Assembly: GCF_004216955.1 (NCBI RefSeq)
Contig: NZ_SGXL01000001.1
Location: 3,230,061-3,294,060, forward strand
Length of the DNA stretch: 64,000 nucleotides
Direction of reading: 5' to 3'
DNA from: Fictibacillus sp. BK138
GTDB taxonomy: Bacteria > Bacillota > Bacilli > Bacillales > Fictibacillaceae
Shown here in pieces: positions 35,079 to 44,087 of this stretch. The first letter of the stretch is position 1; the number at the start of each line of letters is the position of its first letter. Under the pieces are notes generated by a model. It saw only the letters and a program-made list of their open reading frames with translations, did not search any database and was not told where the DNA came from. The translations under genes and the position numbers were made by a program.

Positions 35079-35399
35079 ATGGAATTGGATCAGTTAACGG
35101 AATGCTACAAAGCAATGGCAGACAAAACACGTTTAAATATTTTAGCTTTACTCCGTCACGAAGAATTATGTGTATGTGAGCTGGTTGAAATATTAAAGAT
35201 GACACAGCCTAGTATTTCACAGCATTTAAGAAAATTAAAGCAAGCGAAATTAGTGAAAGAACGACGAAACAGTCAATGGATCTTCTACTCCATCGATGGT
35301 GAGATCTATCCTTTTATAAAAGCAAACTTAGAAGCTCTTCCTGATATGTCAGAAAAGATTGAACAACTTAAACAATCAGGCGGTAAGGTTTGCTGTTAA
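35079..35399 (+). CDS. arsR: arsenic-responsive repressor
   Basis: This 106-residue ArsR/SmtB winged-helix protein has the arsenite site ELCVCEL (C31, C33) in the recognition region and the DNA-reading helix TQPSISQHLRKL. It ends in KVCC. It leads the arsR-arsB-arsI operon (GAGGTG before the ATG) and is divergent from arsC. Its operators use a TATAAG-type half-site, distinct from the ATCAA-type sites of the other ArsR protein at 19.7-20.1 kb. Confidence 0.92.
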   Translation: MELDQLTECYKAMADKTRLNILALLRHEELCVCELVEILKMTQPSISQHLRKLKQAKLVKERRNSQWIFYSIDGEIYPFIKANLEALPDMSEKIEQLKQSGGKVCC

Positions 35400-35432
35400 C
35401 CTAGAGACTCAGGAGCAATTGGGGGAATTGAT

Positions 35433-36734
35433 ATGAACAGCATGGCGATAATGGCCTTCGCTGTATTTTTAGTTACGATTATTTTTGTTATCTGGCAGCC
35501 AAGAGGTCTTTCGATCGGATGGTCTGCTACAATCGGTGCAGCTATTGCACTTCTTCTAAAAGTCGTAAGTCCTGCAGACGTCTGGACTGTTACCGGTATC
35601 GTCTGGAACGCGACATTAGCCTTTGTTGCGATCATTCTCATATCGATCATTTTGGACGAAATTGGATTTTTCGAGTGGTCTGCTCTTCATATGGCAAGAC
35701 TTGCTGGCGGCAACGGCAAGAAGATGTTTACATATGTCATCCTTCTTGGAGCTGCTGTTTCCGCATTCTTTGCTAACGATGGTGCAGCCTTAATCCTGAC
35801 ACCAATTGTACTTGCACAAGTGCGGGCACTTCATTTCAAAGAATCAATGGTACTTCCTTTTATTATGGCTAGCGGATTTATTGCAGATACGACTTCTTTG
35901 CCGCTTGTGGTATCAAATTTAGTAAACATTGTTTCAGCTGATTTTTTTAACATCGGATTCGTTGAGTACGCAAGCCGGATGATTATACCGAACTTCTTTT
36001 CTTTAATTGCGAGCATGCTTGTTCTGCTTATCTTCTTCGGTAAAGATATCCCTGAAAACTATGACCTTTCACAACTAAAACAACCGAAAGAAGCTATTCG
36101 TGATCAAAAGCTTTTCAAGCTATCATGGGTAATCCTCGCTGTTCTTTTAGCAGGTTATTTAACAAGTGAGTTTATCGGTATTCCCGTATCATTCATAGCA
36201 GGAGCTGCAGCACTCATATTTATCTTAGCTGCTCGTAAAAGTCCAGCCATCCATACGAAAAAAGTTATTAAGGATGCACCATGGACAGTTGTCGTATTTT
36301 CAATTGGAATGTATGTAGTTGTTTACGGTCTTCGTAATGCAGGGCTTACAGATATGCTCGGAAACGTAATTCAAGCTGTTGCAGACCAAGGATTGTTTGC
36401 AGCTACGATCGGTATGGGCTTTATAGCTGCTGTTCTTTCATCCGTAATGAATAACATGCCAACTGTAATGATTGACGCTTTAGCTATTCAAGGCACAGAA
36501 ACATCCGGTGTCATCCGCGAAGCATTAATTTACGCAAACGTTATTGGGTCAGATCTTGGACCAAAGATTACGCCTATCGGGTCGTTAGCAACCCTCTTAT
36601 GGCTGCACGTTTTATCTAAAAAGGGAGTAAAAATCACGTGGGGCTATTACTTTAAAATTGGTATCCTGCTTACGGTACCAACATTATTCATTACTTTGAC
36701 CGGCCTATATTTATGGCTGCTGCTTCTATCATAA
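35433..36734 (+). CDS. arsB: arsenite efflux transporter
   Basis: This 433-residue ArsB membrane pump extrudes arsenite using the proton gradient. Family marks are [15 protein letters not shown] at the start, [13 protein letters not shown] and [21 protein letters not shown]. It sits between arsR and arsI in one operon (GGGGG upstream of the ATG). A paralogue without ars neighbours is at 7813. Confidence 0.93.
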   Translation: MNSMAIMAFAVFLVTIIFVIWQPRGLSIGWSATIGAAIALLLKVVSPADVWTVTGIVWNATLAFVAIILISIILDEIGFFEWSALHMARLAGGNGKKMFTYVILLGAAVSAFFANDGAALILTPIVLAQVRALHFKESMVLPFIMASGFIADTTSLPLVVSNLVNIVSADFFNIGFVEYASRMIIPNFFSLIASMLVLLIFFGKDIPENYDLSQLKQPKEAIRDQKLFKLSWVILAVLLAGYLTSEFIGIPVSFIAGAAALIFILAARKSPAIHTKKVIKDAPWTVVVFSIGMYVVVYGLRNAGLTDMLGNVIQAVADQGLFAATIGMGFIAAVLSSVMNNMPTVMIDALAIQGTETSGVIREALIYANVIGSDLGPKITPIGSLATLLWLHVLSKKGVKITWGYYFKIGILLTVPTLFITLTGLYLWLLLLS

Positions 36735-36753
36735 AAAAAGGAGAGTGCAAATC

Positions 36754-37218
36754 ATGATTCAGCGTATGCATGTTGCTGTTAACTGTACAAATTTAGAAAA
36801 ATCACTGGAGTTTTATAAAAACTTTTTTGGTACGGAACCCGCAAAAGTAAAAGAAAACTACGCCAAATTCGAACTTGATGAACCAGGACTTCACTTTTCA
36901 CTGAATGTGCGTCCATTCGAAAAAGAAGGCGTGTTGAACCATTTAGGTTTTCAAGTAAACAACACAGAAGACGTACTTGCTATGGGTGAACGTCTTCGCA
37001 GTGCAGGTCTGTTATTAATAGATGAGATGGACACAACATGCTGTTATGCTGTTCAAGATAAATTATGGGTCTATGATCCGGACGGCAACGCATGGGAGAT
37101 CTTCTACACGAAAGAAGACTCTGAGTTTGAATCTGCTGGAGATGCTCGCGACCTGTCACTTTGCTGTGCTCCGCCACAAAAACCGCAAACGATTCAACTT
37201 GGTTTTACAAAAAAATAG
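36754..37218 (+). CDS. arsI: ArsI organoarsenical lyase (VOC fold)
   Basis: This 154-residue vicinal-oxygen-chelate enzyme cleaves the carbon-arsenic bond of trivalent methylarsenite using Fe(II) and oxygen. The metal ligands H6, H63 and E115 and the arsenic-binding pair C96-C97 (TTCCYAV) match characterised ArsI. A C-terminal LSLCCAP adds a second CC pair, also common in ArsI/CadI proteins. It follows arsB by 19 bases with AAAGGAG before ATG 36754. It shows that this ars operon handles organic as well as inorganic arsenic. Confidence 0.9.
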   Translation: MIQRMHVAVNCTNLEKSLEFYKNFFGTEPAKVKENYAKFELDEPGLHFSLNVRPFEKEGVLNHLGFQVNNTEDVLAMGERLRSAGLLLIDEMDTTCCYAVQDKLWVYDPDGNAWEIFYTKEDSEFESAGDARDLSLCCAPPQKPQTIQLGFTKK

Positions 37219-37230
37219 ATTTTCACATAG

Positions 37231-37277
37231 AGCTGACTCAAAATGGTAAAAAGCACCTTTTTGATGTCAGCTTTTTA
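37231..37277 (+). terminator. terminator of arsR-arsB-arsI
   Basis: AGCTGAC pairs with GTCAGCT, enclosing an inner AAAAAG/CTTTTT stem, followed by five T. Confidence 0.75.
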
Positions 37278-37321
37278 TTGTCTGTGAATGTTTTCAAAGA
37301 AGATAGTGCCCATTAGTAGTA

Positions 37322-37452
37322 AGGCATGATGAATCCACGAAAAATAGTGCTTAATCCACGAAATTTTGGTCTCAATCCATAAATCCACACCGTTTATCCA
37401 CGAGTTTTAGCCTTATATCCACGAGTCTACACTCGTCGACATTTACGACTCC
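37322..37452. repeat. degenerate ATCCACGA repeat array
   Basis: The unit ATCCACGA or a close variant (ATCCATAA, ATCCACACC) occurs about six times, mostly 17-22 bases apart, with AT-rich spacers. The array ends in TCGTCGACATTTACGACT. A second array with ATCCCACG units and a very similar GTCGACATT-CGAC end lies at 59.97 kb. No gene is seen in 37219-37579. Confidence 0.65.
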
Positions 37453-37579
37453 TCTCATGCCACTTAACGAATCCAACCGAACCAATTCTTTATTGGATTA
37501 ATAAAGATATCAGCTGAAGTGACTATTCATGGACAATCCCGCATATTATCTAGTAATCACATTAGACAGGGATGATGCC

Positions 37580-38167
37580 ATGATGAGACGTACTTTAGCA
37601 ATCTTTTTGGGCAGCGTGCTGATTGGTATAGGAATAAATGGATTTATTGTCCCTTTTCATTTATTAGATGGCGGGATGATCGGGATCAGTCTTCTCGTAA
37701 AATATGTATGGGGCTATAAAGTGGGGTTAACCTTAATATTATTAAGCATCCCAATCTATCTTTTAGCTTGGAAGCTGGAACGCCGTTATTTTATAAACAG
37801 CATTCATGGTCTGCTCGTCTCTTCCTTGATTATTGATCTTTTGACCCCATTAAGAGGAATGTTTTCAGTTTCAATCATTGAGAGCTCTGTAATTGGCGGT
37901 CTTTTTATCGGAACGGGAATCGGCTGGATGCTGAGACATGAAACAAGTACAGGCGGAACTGATCTATTGGCTCTATTCGTATCACGCTGGCTTTCAATCA
38001 ATGTTGGAATGGTCATTTTCTTAATCGACGCTGCTGTAATATTAGTCGGGCTTTATGTGATGGGAGAAGGGATTTTATTTTATTCCCTCGTTACGATCCT
38101 TTCGGTAGGGTTTGCAACAATGACAATGACCCTGATCCGGTCGATTCAATTTTATAAGAGCACATAA
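37580..38167 (+). CDS. YitT family membrane protein (DUF161)
   Basis: This 195-residue integral membrane protein has about five or six helices. YitT-family features are NGFIVPFHLLDGGMIGISLL near the N-terminus and RHETSTGGTDLLALFVSRWL. It lacks the C-terminal DUF2179 cytoplasmic domain of the longer YitT proteins. The likely start is ATG 37580 (AGGGATG upstream); a longer frame from 37529 lacks a leader. Function unknown. Confidence 0.78.
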   Translation: MMRRTLAIFLGSVLIGIGINGFIVPFHLLDGGMIGISLLVKYVWGYKVGLTLILLSIPIYLLAWKLERRYFINSIHGLLVSSLIIDLLTPLRGMFSVSIIESSVIGGLFIGTGIGWMLRHETSTGGTDLLALFVSRWLSINVGMVIFLIDAAVILVGLYVMGEGILFYSLVTILSVGFATMTMTLIRSIQFYKST

Positions 38168-38196
38168 AAAAGAGCCAGTCACAGGCTCTTTTTTGC
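38164..38196. terminator. bidirectional terminator
   Basis: AAAAAGAGCC and GGCTCTTTTT form the stem between the YitT gene and the convergent DUF302 gene. Confidence 0.85.
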
Positions 38197-38197
38197 T

Positions 38198-38581
38198 TTA
38201 AACAGATCTATCCATACATGCAATTAATCGGTCTTCAATGTCTTTTGCTTTTTGTTCTAAGTCTTGGTCGTTGAGCAATTTTACAAACTCGGTCGGCTTT
38301 GGCATTCCGATTTTAGTCTTGCCTTCATCTGTATAAAGTACCATCTTACAAGGCAAGAAGTATCCGATCATCTTGTTCTGCGTCAGTACTTCCTTCGCTT
38401 CATGTGGGTTACACACCTCTAAAATAAGAAAATCATCGTTATAGTCCAGTCCTTTTTCCTGCAGCTTTTCTTTTACGTTAAACTGCCAAAGCACACCGAA
38501 CTTTTCTTCCTTTAGTTGTTCCTCTAATTTTTGAGCCGCTTCTTCCATAGTCATTGTTGTCTCTACTGTGTAATGAAACAT
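38198..38581 (-). CDS. DUF302 domain protein
   Basis: This 127-residue soluble protein has the DUF302 fold. It starts MFHYTVETTMTMEEAAQKL, with FGVLWQFNVKEKLQEKG in the first half and GYFLPCKMVLY about residue 75. DUF302 proteins are found with sulfur and redox genes; their activity is unknown. Its ATG overlaps the kinase stop by one base (TAATG) behind AAAGGAGG, so it is translationally coupled as the last gene of the CcdA-TlpA operon. Confidence 0.82.
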   Translation of the reverse strand: MFHYTVETTMTMEEAAQKLEEQLKEEKFGVLWQFNVKEKLQEKGLDYNDDFLILEVCNPHEAKEVLTQNKMIGYFLPCKMVLYTDEGKTKIGMPKPTEFVKLLNDQDLEQKAKDIEDRLIACMDRSV

Positions 38582-39627
38582 TAAATTTCCTCCTTTTTTG
38601 TTATAGGGAACTCTGTCCAAAAAAGATGTTCGTTCCCGTCTGTTTCAAGTCCTATCCTGCCGTCCATCATGGTTATGATTTCTTTAGCGATCGATAAGCC
38701 AAGACCAGATCCTCCCGTTCTTACAGTTCTCGAAGAATCAGCACGATAGAAGCGTTCGAACACTTTTCCCGTGTGCTCAGGAATAATGAATTGCCCATCA
38801 TTATGCACTTCAATACGATACACATCCCCTCGTATCTTCCCTATTATCTTTACCCAACCGCCTTCATCATAAAAACATACATTTTCTAACATGATGGACA
38901 ATACTTGTTTTAACGCATCTTCACTTACATATACTGTCCCGTTCTGGATAGAGGAGTTCACGGATATTCCTGATTTTTCAAAGGCAACAGTAAAGCTTTC
39001 CAGAGCATCTTCAATGACTTTTTGAACGGGAAGTATCCGGCCTTCCTGATGGAAATTCGTCCATCCTTCTAACTGATTGATCTGTTCAGCCATGCGGCTT
39101 AATCGTCTCGATTCTTCTAACAATATTCCGTATAATTCTGGAGTTGGCTTTATAATGCCTGATTGGAGTCCTTCTAAATAGCCGTTTAAGTTTGTGAGCG
39201 GTGTTCTTAATTCATGAGAGATATCTTTGAGCATCTGATCTCTTTTTTCATCATTTTTCTTTAGTGTCAATGCCATGTTGTTGAACGCGTCCGACAGTTT
39301 TCCTAACTCGTCGTTGCTAGAAACAGAAAGAGGCTCAGGATAGACTCCTGTTTTGATAAAAGCAGCATATTGCGTCAATTTGTTTAATGGCTTGATTAAA
39401 TTTTTTAGGAATAAGAAATGCAGTAAAAAAACAATGGAAAAAGCTATAATACTGATCTGCAAAAAGTAAACGTGTAATTCACTATTGAATAAAGGACCGT
39501 TAATTCCATAATCATTTACTAATAAACAAGCGTAATCTTTTATTGTTGATCCTGACCAAAATACAACAATCCCGAGAGCAAGTGCGTTTACTATTGCAAG
39601 TTTAACTAACAAACTCATTTTACTCAT
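38581..39627 (-). CDS. sensor histidine kinase
   Basis: This 348-residue membrane kinase has two N-terminal helices around a short external loop. A HAMP-like linker, HisKA with DISHELRTPLTNLNGYLEG, and an ATPase domain with GSGLGL follow. It pairs with the upstream response regulator. I favour ATG 39627, two bases after the regulator stop and just before the first helix; the longer frame from GTG 39660 overlaps the regulator and has no ribosome binding site. Confidence 0.85.
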   Translation of the reverse strand: MSKMSLLVKLAIVNALALGIVVFWSGSTIKDYACLLVNDYGINGPLFNSELHVYFLQISIIAFSIVFLLHFLFLKNLIKPLNKLTQYAAFIKTGVYPEPLSVSSNDELGKLSDAFNNMALTLKKNDEKRDQMLKDISHELRTPLTNLNGYLEGLQSGIIKPTPELYGILLEESRRLSRMAEQINQLEGWTNFHQEGRILPVQKVIEDALESFTVAFEKSGISVNSSIQNGTVYVSEDALKQVLSIMLENVCFYDEGGWVKIIGKIRGDVYRIEVHNDGQFIIPEHTGKVFERFYRADSSRTVRTGGSGLGLSIAKEIITMMDGRIGLETDGNEHLFWTEFPITKKEEI

Positions 39628-39628
39628 T

Positions 39629-40318
39629 TTAAAGCGCGACAAATTGGTACCCCATTCCACGTACGGTTGTGATAAAGGTTTTGCCTGATTCCTTGCGCAG
39701 CTTCTCTCTTAAGTTAGCAACATGAACATCAATTGTCCGGTCAACTACAATTTTTTCCTGATGCGGATAAAGCTCGTCCAACAATTGCTCTCTCGTAAGC
39801 ACTTGGTTTGAATGACGCATAAACATGGACAATAGACGAAACTCATGAGGTGTTAAGGAGAGCTGTTTCCCTAAATAACTTGCTTCTCCTTTAAAGGGTT
39901 TAAGTGTTAGACCATTATAAGAGATCTTGTTGCATCTATGAGCTGTTCTTCGCAAGACAGCTTCGACTCGTGCTACGAGTTCTGCAGGACTGAATGGCTT
40001 AATCACGTAATCATCGGCACCTGCTTTAAGACCGCTTATTCTATCCTTTTCAGCTGTTTTGGCGGTCACCATGATAATAGGAATCTCACTCTTTTGTTCC
40101 TTCCTGACCCATTCCGTTAACTCTTCACCGCTAACAGAAGGAAGCATAAGGTCCACGACTAAAAAGCATGGATCGATCTTTAAGAAAGTATCCTTTGCTT
40201 CTTTTCCATTGCTGGCTTCATATGTTTCATAACCTGAATTCTCAAGGTAGATCTTTATCAGGTTCCGAATATTTGGGTCATCCTCTACGATCATAATTGA
40301 CTTTCCCTTTAGTTCCAT
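39629..40318 (-). CDS. OmpR-family response regulator
   Basis: This is a receiver plus winged-helix regulator of 229 residues. The phospho-acceptor Asp is in FLVVDLMLPS; the switch residues are in IIMVTAK and VIKPFSP. The DNA-binding domain includes LTPHEFRLL and TIDVHVANLREKL. It lies 13 bases after the TlpA gene, so the two-component system is built into the thiol-redox operon and may sense redox stress. ATG 40318 follows AAAGGATG. Confidence 0.88.
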   Translation of the reverse strand: MELKGKSIMIVEDDPNIRNLIKIYLENSGYETYEASNGKEAKDTFLKIDPCFLVVDLMLPSVSGEELTEWVRKEQKSEIPIIMVTAKTAEKDRISGLKAGADDYVIKPFSPAELVARVEAVLRRTAHRCNKISYNGLTLKPFKGEASYLGKQLSLTPHEFRLLSMFMRHSNQVLTREQLLDELYPHQEKIVVDRTIDVHVANLREKLRKESGKTFITTVRGMGYQFVAL

Positions 40319-40331
40319 CACAAAACATCCT

Positions 40332-40958
40332 TTATTTTAAGCGTGTTACCATATCGGATAGGAATTCCTCATTCATCGGCCCGACAATTTTCTTCTGAAT
40401 AACACCAGTTGTATCAATCATATACGTTGTCGGAATCGAAAACGCTTGATACGTTACACCTACATCTCCTGTTTCATCAAGCGGTATAGGAAACGTTAAT
40501 CCATAGTCATCGACAAAAGTTTGAATGTTTGACTGGTCTTTTTCCATGGTTGTCAGATTAACTGCCAAAATCTCAACATTCTTTTTGTCTTTATTCTTTT
40601 CGTAATACTTCTGCATGTGAGGCATTTCCGCCTTACATGGCGGGCACCAGCTAGCCCATAGATTCAATACAACTTTCTTCCCTCTATAGTCCGATAGCTT
40701 GACCTCTTTTCCATCAAGCGTATTCATCGTAAAGTCTGGAGCCATATCGCCTTCATTCACACCTGTTTTCCCTGAAGGTTCTGCTGCTTGTTCAGATTCA
40801 CCTGTTGTTTCTGTGGATGTTTCTGATGATTCTTCCTGCTTCTGTGAAGTCTTTACACCTTCAGCACTCTTTTTATCTTCTTTTAATTGTAAATCATAAA
40901 AGGTATAACCCGCTAAACCTAATATAACGATTATGGCAAAAATATTTTTCTTAAACAT
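40332..40958 (-). CDS. TlpA/ResA-type membrane-anchored thiol-disulfide oxidoreductase
   Basis: This 208-residue protein has an N-terminal membrane anchor (about 5-22). A low-complexity Ser/Glu/Thr linker of about 40 residues and an extracytoplasmic thioredoxin-like domain (about 70-205) follow, with the active site WCPPC in LWASWCPPCKAEMP. It probably receives electrons through the CcdA protein encoded next to it and reduces exported disulfides, as ResA does for cytochrome c maturation. Ribosome binding site GAGGGGAG. Confidence 0.88.
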   Translation of the reverse strand: MFKKNIFAIIVILGLAGYTFYDLQLKEDKKSAEGVKTSQKQEESSETSTETTGESEQAAEPSGKTGVNEGDMAPDFTMNTLDGKEVKLSDYRGKKVVLNLWASWCPPCKAEMPHMQKYYEKNKDKKNVEILAVNLTTMEKDQSNIQTFVDDYGLTFPIPLDETGDVGVTYQAFSIPTTYMIDTTGVIQKKIVGPMNEEFLSDMVTRLK

Positions 40959-40973
40959 GGAAGAACTCCCCTC

Positions 40974-41687
40974 TTACGGTGCCCATGACCAGCTTGAAAG
41001 CCATGAACTGATTATTTGCATCTGCCCTGTGAACAAAAGCAGTCCCATTCCTAATAAAATGACTCCATTAATTTTTGAAAGCTTCGGTAAAATTTTGCTG
41101 ATTGATTTTACTGTTTTAAAAGAATAAGTAAGTGTAAACGAAATAATTAAAAAAGGTATTCCTAAGCCTAATGAATAGATCCAGAGCATAAACATCCCCG
41201 AATATACGGTCTCTGTAGAACCTGCCATTAATAAAATGGATGATAAGGCCAATCCAACACAAGGCGTCCATCCAGAACCAAAGGCTAATCCGATCAAGAA
41301 TGAACTAAACGGATTTGCACTTGGCTTTGAAGTAGAGTTGAAGCTTTTCGTCTTCATTAAAAAATTCAATTGCAGCCAGCCTAGCATTTGAAGACCGAAA
41401 ACTATGATTAATAATCCGCTTACTCTCTCAACCGTTTCACGGTAAGAAGCAAACAACTGTCCAATCCAGCTTGCAGAGGCCCCCATAAGTACAAAGATCA
41501 CACTAAAACCTAGAATAAAAAAAAGCGAACGAATCATCACAGTCTGTTTATCAACTAATACTTTGCCTCCATTGATTGTCCCGCCAGTTAAATGAGCTGT
41601 ATAAGCAGGAATCAAAGGAAAAATGCATGGAGAAAAAAAGGAAAGTACGCCTGCTGTTAAAGCAAAAATTACGGTTACATTCTCCAT
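40974..41687 (-). CDS. ccdA: CcdA-type thiol-disulfide electron carrier
   Basis: This 237-residue membrane protein has six helices. It passes reducing equivalents from cytoplasmic thioredoxin to outside thiol enzymes. The redox cysteines are in SFFSPCIFPLIPAY (helix 1) and GSGWTPCVGLALS (helix 4), as in CcdA/DsbD-beta. It overlaps the upstream membrane-protein gene by 13 bases (AGGAGGTGATG) and is 15 bases before the TlpA-type partner. Confidence 0.9.
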   Translation of the reverse strand: MENVTVIFALTAGVLSFFSPCIFPLIPAYTAHLTGGTINGGKVLVDKQTVMIRSLFFILGFSVIFVLMGASASWIGQLFASYRETVERVSGLLIIVFGLQMLGWLQLNFLMKTKSFNSTSKPSANPFSSFLIGLAFGSGWTPCVGLALSSILLMAGSTETVYSGMFMLWIYSLGLGIPFLIISFTLTYSFKTVKSISKILPKLSKINGVILLGMGLLLFTGQMQIISSWLSSWSWAP

Positions 41688-42343
41688 TTCATCACCTCCT
41701 GACTATATTGTGCTCCCCTTTTGTTAAGATTTGATAAAGGTAAAAGATATAGAACAAAAATGAAGCTGCCAGAAAGGAAATAAAAAGCGGCATTATAGTC
41801 ATAAAAAAATGCAAAAACCCCACTCGTGAGTGCATAAAACGTTCCAATCAACAAGATATTCTTGCCTGTTAACAAGTACCAGCTGACCGTAACAAGCATC
41901 AGAAGCAGAAACACTTCTGCACCATCATTAGCTGATCCAAATGTATTTTTCCAAACTAAAAAAACACCGCTTCCGATCATCCATAACAATACGGTTTGTA
42001 ATAAAAAAGAATGAATAAACTGCGGCTGTTTATATATTTTCCATATGCTATACCCGATAAAAAACACACAAGCCAACACTATACCTTTAGTTCCACCTGT
42101 AAAATACAAAAGTGTTAACGGATGTTTAAATGACTCTATCGGCTGAAAAATAATAGGACTGAACTTCCAAACCCATATTGAATTAAAAACACCTGAAAAT
42201 AACCATTCATATGCTGGTTTGTAATTTCCGTCAATCAAATAGTGGCAGATCAGCAACAAACCTATGAACGCAGTTCCCAAACTTAAAAAGATGGACAGCG
42301 TCTGTATAGAAACAGGCATACTTCCAATTTGAATAATCTCCAT
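41675..42343 (-). CDS. multi-spanning membrane protein upstream of ccdA
   Basis: This 222-residue hydrophobic protein has seven or so predicted helices. The loop NGNYKPAYEWLFSGV-WKFSPI is reminiscent of the redox-associated membrane proteins near ccdA in other Bacillaceae, but I do not recognise a named family. It is the first gene of the operon (AGAGGTGAG before the ATG) and is translationally coupled to ccdA. A role in thiol-redox or electron transfer is suggested by position only. Confidence 0.7.
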   Translation of the reverse strand: MEIIQIGSMPVSIQTLSIFLSLGTAFIGLLLICHYLIDGNYKPAYEWLFSGVFNSIWVWKFSPIIFQPIESFKHPLTLLYFTGGTKGIVLACVFFIGYSIWKIYKQPQFIHSFLLQTVLLWMIGSGVFLVWKNTFGSANDGAEVFLLLMLVTVSWYLLTGKNILLIGTFYALTSGVFAFFYDYNAAFYFLSGSFIFVLYLLPLSNLNKRGAQYSQEVMKWRM

Positions 42344-42402
42344 ACTTTCTCACCTCTGTGTCCATTACACACTGCAAACATTAAGAATTAATAAAGATAA
42401 AG

Positions 42403-42434
42403 AAAAAAATCCGCCAAAACAAGACGGATTTTCT
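42403..42434 (-). terminator. terminator of the CstR-controlled operon
   Basis: AAATCCGTC and GGCGGATTT pair (one G-U) on the minus strand and are followed by seven T, ten bases past the TauE stop. Confidence 0.8.
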
Positions 42435-42443
42435 ATTTTTTAT

Positions 42444-43223
42444 TTATCCTAAAATATCTATCCAGATCTTAATGGATGTTGCAACAATAAGAGCTGCTAA
42501 AATGAATTGAAGGATTTTTGTATTTACTTTTTTACCAAATTGAGCCCCTAGCGGAGATGCGATCAGACTCGCAACTACCATGATTACAGCTGGCCATAAT
42601 AATACTTGCCCAGTCGTAATCTTACCAATCGTCGCACCGATTGAAGAAATAAAGGTAATGGCAAGTGATGTTGCGATCGTCATTCGTGTTGGTATCTTAA
42701 GAACAACCAGCATGATCGGCACAAGGATAAAGGCTCCTGCTGCACCAACGATACCTGCTGCTATACCGACGATAAATGCCAATACCGCTGCAATCCATTT
42801 ATTAAACTTCACTTGATCTAACGGAATGTCATCGATGCCCTTTTTAGGAATAAACATCATAACTGCTGCAATTGTAGCCAATATGGCGTATACAATATTG
42901 ATTTGAGCCTCTGACATTCCCTGTGATCCATAGCCGCCGATAAAACTTCCTATCAGAATGGCACCACCCATATAAATGATGAGGGTTTTATTCAAATAAC
43001 CGCCTTTACGATAAGCCCAAACTCCACCTATGGTAGCAAAGAATACTTGAACAGCACTTATACCTGAAACTTCATGGGCAGTGTATGCTGTGAAGCCTAG
43101 CATTGCTGGAATATATAGAAGCATCGGATACTTGATGATCGATCCGCCGATCCCTACCATTCCGGATATAAAAGAACCTATAAAGCCAATAAGAAAAATC
43201 GTTATAATGAATCCTAATTCCAT
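42444..43223 (-). CDS. TauE/SafE family sulfite/sulfur-anion exporter
   Basis: This 259-residue membrane protein of the TauE/SafE family has eight helices and the two glycine-rich repeats [18 protein letters not shown] and [19 protein letters not shown]. Family members export sulfite, sulfoacetate or other small sulfur anions. As the last gene of a persulfide operon it probably expels sulfite or thiosulfate made by the MBL enzyme. Ribosome binding site GGGAGGTG. Confidence 0.88.
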   Translation of the reverse strand: MELGFIITIFLIGFIGSFISGMVGIGGSIIKYPMLLYIPAMLGFTAYTAHEVSGISAVQVFFATIGGVWAYRKGGYLNKTLIIYMGGAILIGSFIGGYGSQGMSEAQINIVYAILATIAAVMMFIPKKGIDDIPLDQVKFNKWIAAVLAFIVGIAAGIVGAAGAFILVPIMLVVLKIPTRMTIATSLAITFISSIGATIGKITTGQVLLWPAVIMVVASLIASPLGAQFGKKVNTKILQFILAALIVATSIKIWIDILG

Positions 43224-43251
43224 GACTTCACCTCCCGATGACTGTTTTTAT

Positions 43252-43737
43252 TTAGATAAATAAGTTGATCTTAGATTCATCTGCATCAGCAAGATATGAA
43301 GCTACACCTGCATAATCTAACCCATCAATAAGTTCGTCTTGCGTAATACCCATAACATCCATTGACATTGTACAAGCAACCATCTTAACATCTAGATCTT
43401 GAGCCATTTCGATTAATTCTTTTAGTGTTACGATGTTTTTCTTTTTCATCGTATACTTCATCATCTTTCCGCCTAGACCGCCATAGTTCATTTTAGAAAT
43501 ACCAAGTTTCTCTGGTCCTCTTGGCATCATTTTTGCAAACATTTTATCCATGAATGTTTTCTTCACATTTACATACTCTTCTTTTCTTAAGATGTTTAAT
43601 CCCCAGAAAGTAAAGAACATCGTTACTTGTTTCCCCATAGCAGCTGCACCTGTAGCGATAATAAAACTTGCCATCGCTTTATCAAGGTCACCACTGAATA
43701 CGACCATAGTTGATTTATCTTGTGTTTGTTGTTCCAT
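43252..43737 (-). CDS. DsrE/DsrF/DrsH-like protein, long form
   Basis: This 161-residue member of the DsrE-like sulfur-carrier fold has MVVFSGDLDKAMASFIIATGAAAMG at its N-terminus, written here as MVVFSGDLDKAMAS followed by FIIATGAAAMG. The sulfur-accepting Cys is in KMVACTMSMDVMGI near residue 120. It has a 30-residue basic Met-rich insertion (MDKMFAKMMPRGPEKLG, then GGKMMKYTMKKKN) lacking in the shorter paralogue at 45260. ATG 43737 lies behind AGGAGGAG. It probably carries persulfide between TusA and rhodanese proteins. Confidence 0.85.
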   Translation of the reverse strand: MEQQTQDKSTMVVFSGDLDKAMASFIIATGAAAMGKQVTMFFTFWGLNILRKEEYVNVKKTFMDKMFAKMMPRGPEKLGISKMNYGGLGGKMMKYTMKKKNIVTLKELIEMAQDLDVKMVACTMSMDVMGITQDELIDGLDYAGVASYLADADESKINLFI

Positions 43738-43816
43738 TATCAAATCTCCTCCTCATAATTAACCCCTAGATATACAAGTCATAAGGAGGCATGTGAACAT
43801 ACCCCCTCATGTTTTA

Positions 43817-44044
43817 TTAACCTTTTTGAATCCAGAACTTGAATACGCCGTCTTCTTCTTTATGGTCTAATAATTCATGACCAGATGATTTTGACCAAGC
43901 GGATAAGTCGTTTACTGCACCTTTATCAGTTGCTAGCACTTCTAAGATGTCTCCGCTAGCAAGACCATCCATAGCTTTTTTTGTTTTAACAATTGGCATT
44001 GGGCAAGATAACCCTTTTGTGTCTAAAGTTTGTTTTACGTTCAT
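43817..44044 (-). CDS. TusA family sulfur carrier
   Basis: This 75-residue TusA-fold protein has the conserved sulfur-carrying Cys in LDTKGLSCPMPIVKTKKAM (C14, CPxP motif). It takes persulfide sulfur from rhodanese or DsrE partners. It is 43 bases downstream of the rhodanese-MBL gene (AGGAGG before ATG). A second TusA domain is fused to a rhodanese at 45655. Confidence 0.9.
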   Translation of the reverse strand: MNVKQTLDTKGLSCPMPIVKTKKAMDGLASGDILEVLATDKGAVNDLSAWSKSSGHELLDHKEEDGVFKFWIQKG

Positions 44045-44087
44045 TTCAAGAACCTCCTAGTAGTTTTCAGTTTGTTTTTTGTTTTAT

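Noticed and set aside
37322-37452. CRISPR array
   Set aside because: Units are 8 bases, degenerate and unevenly spaced, with no cas genes in the window.
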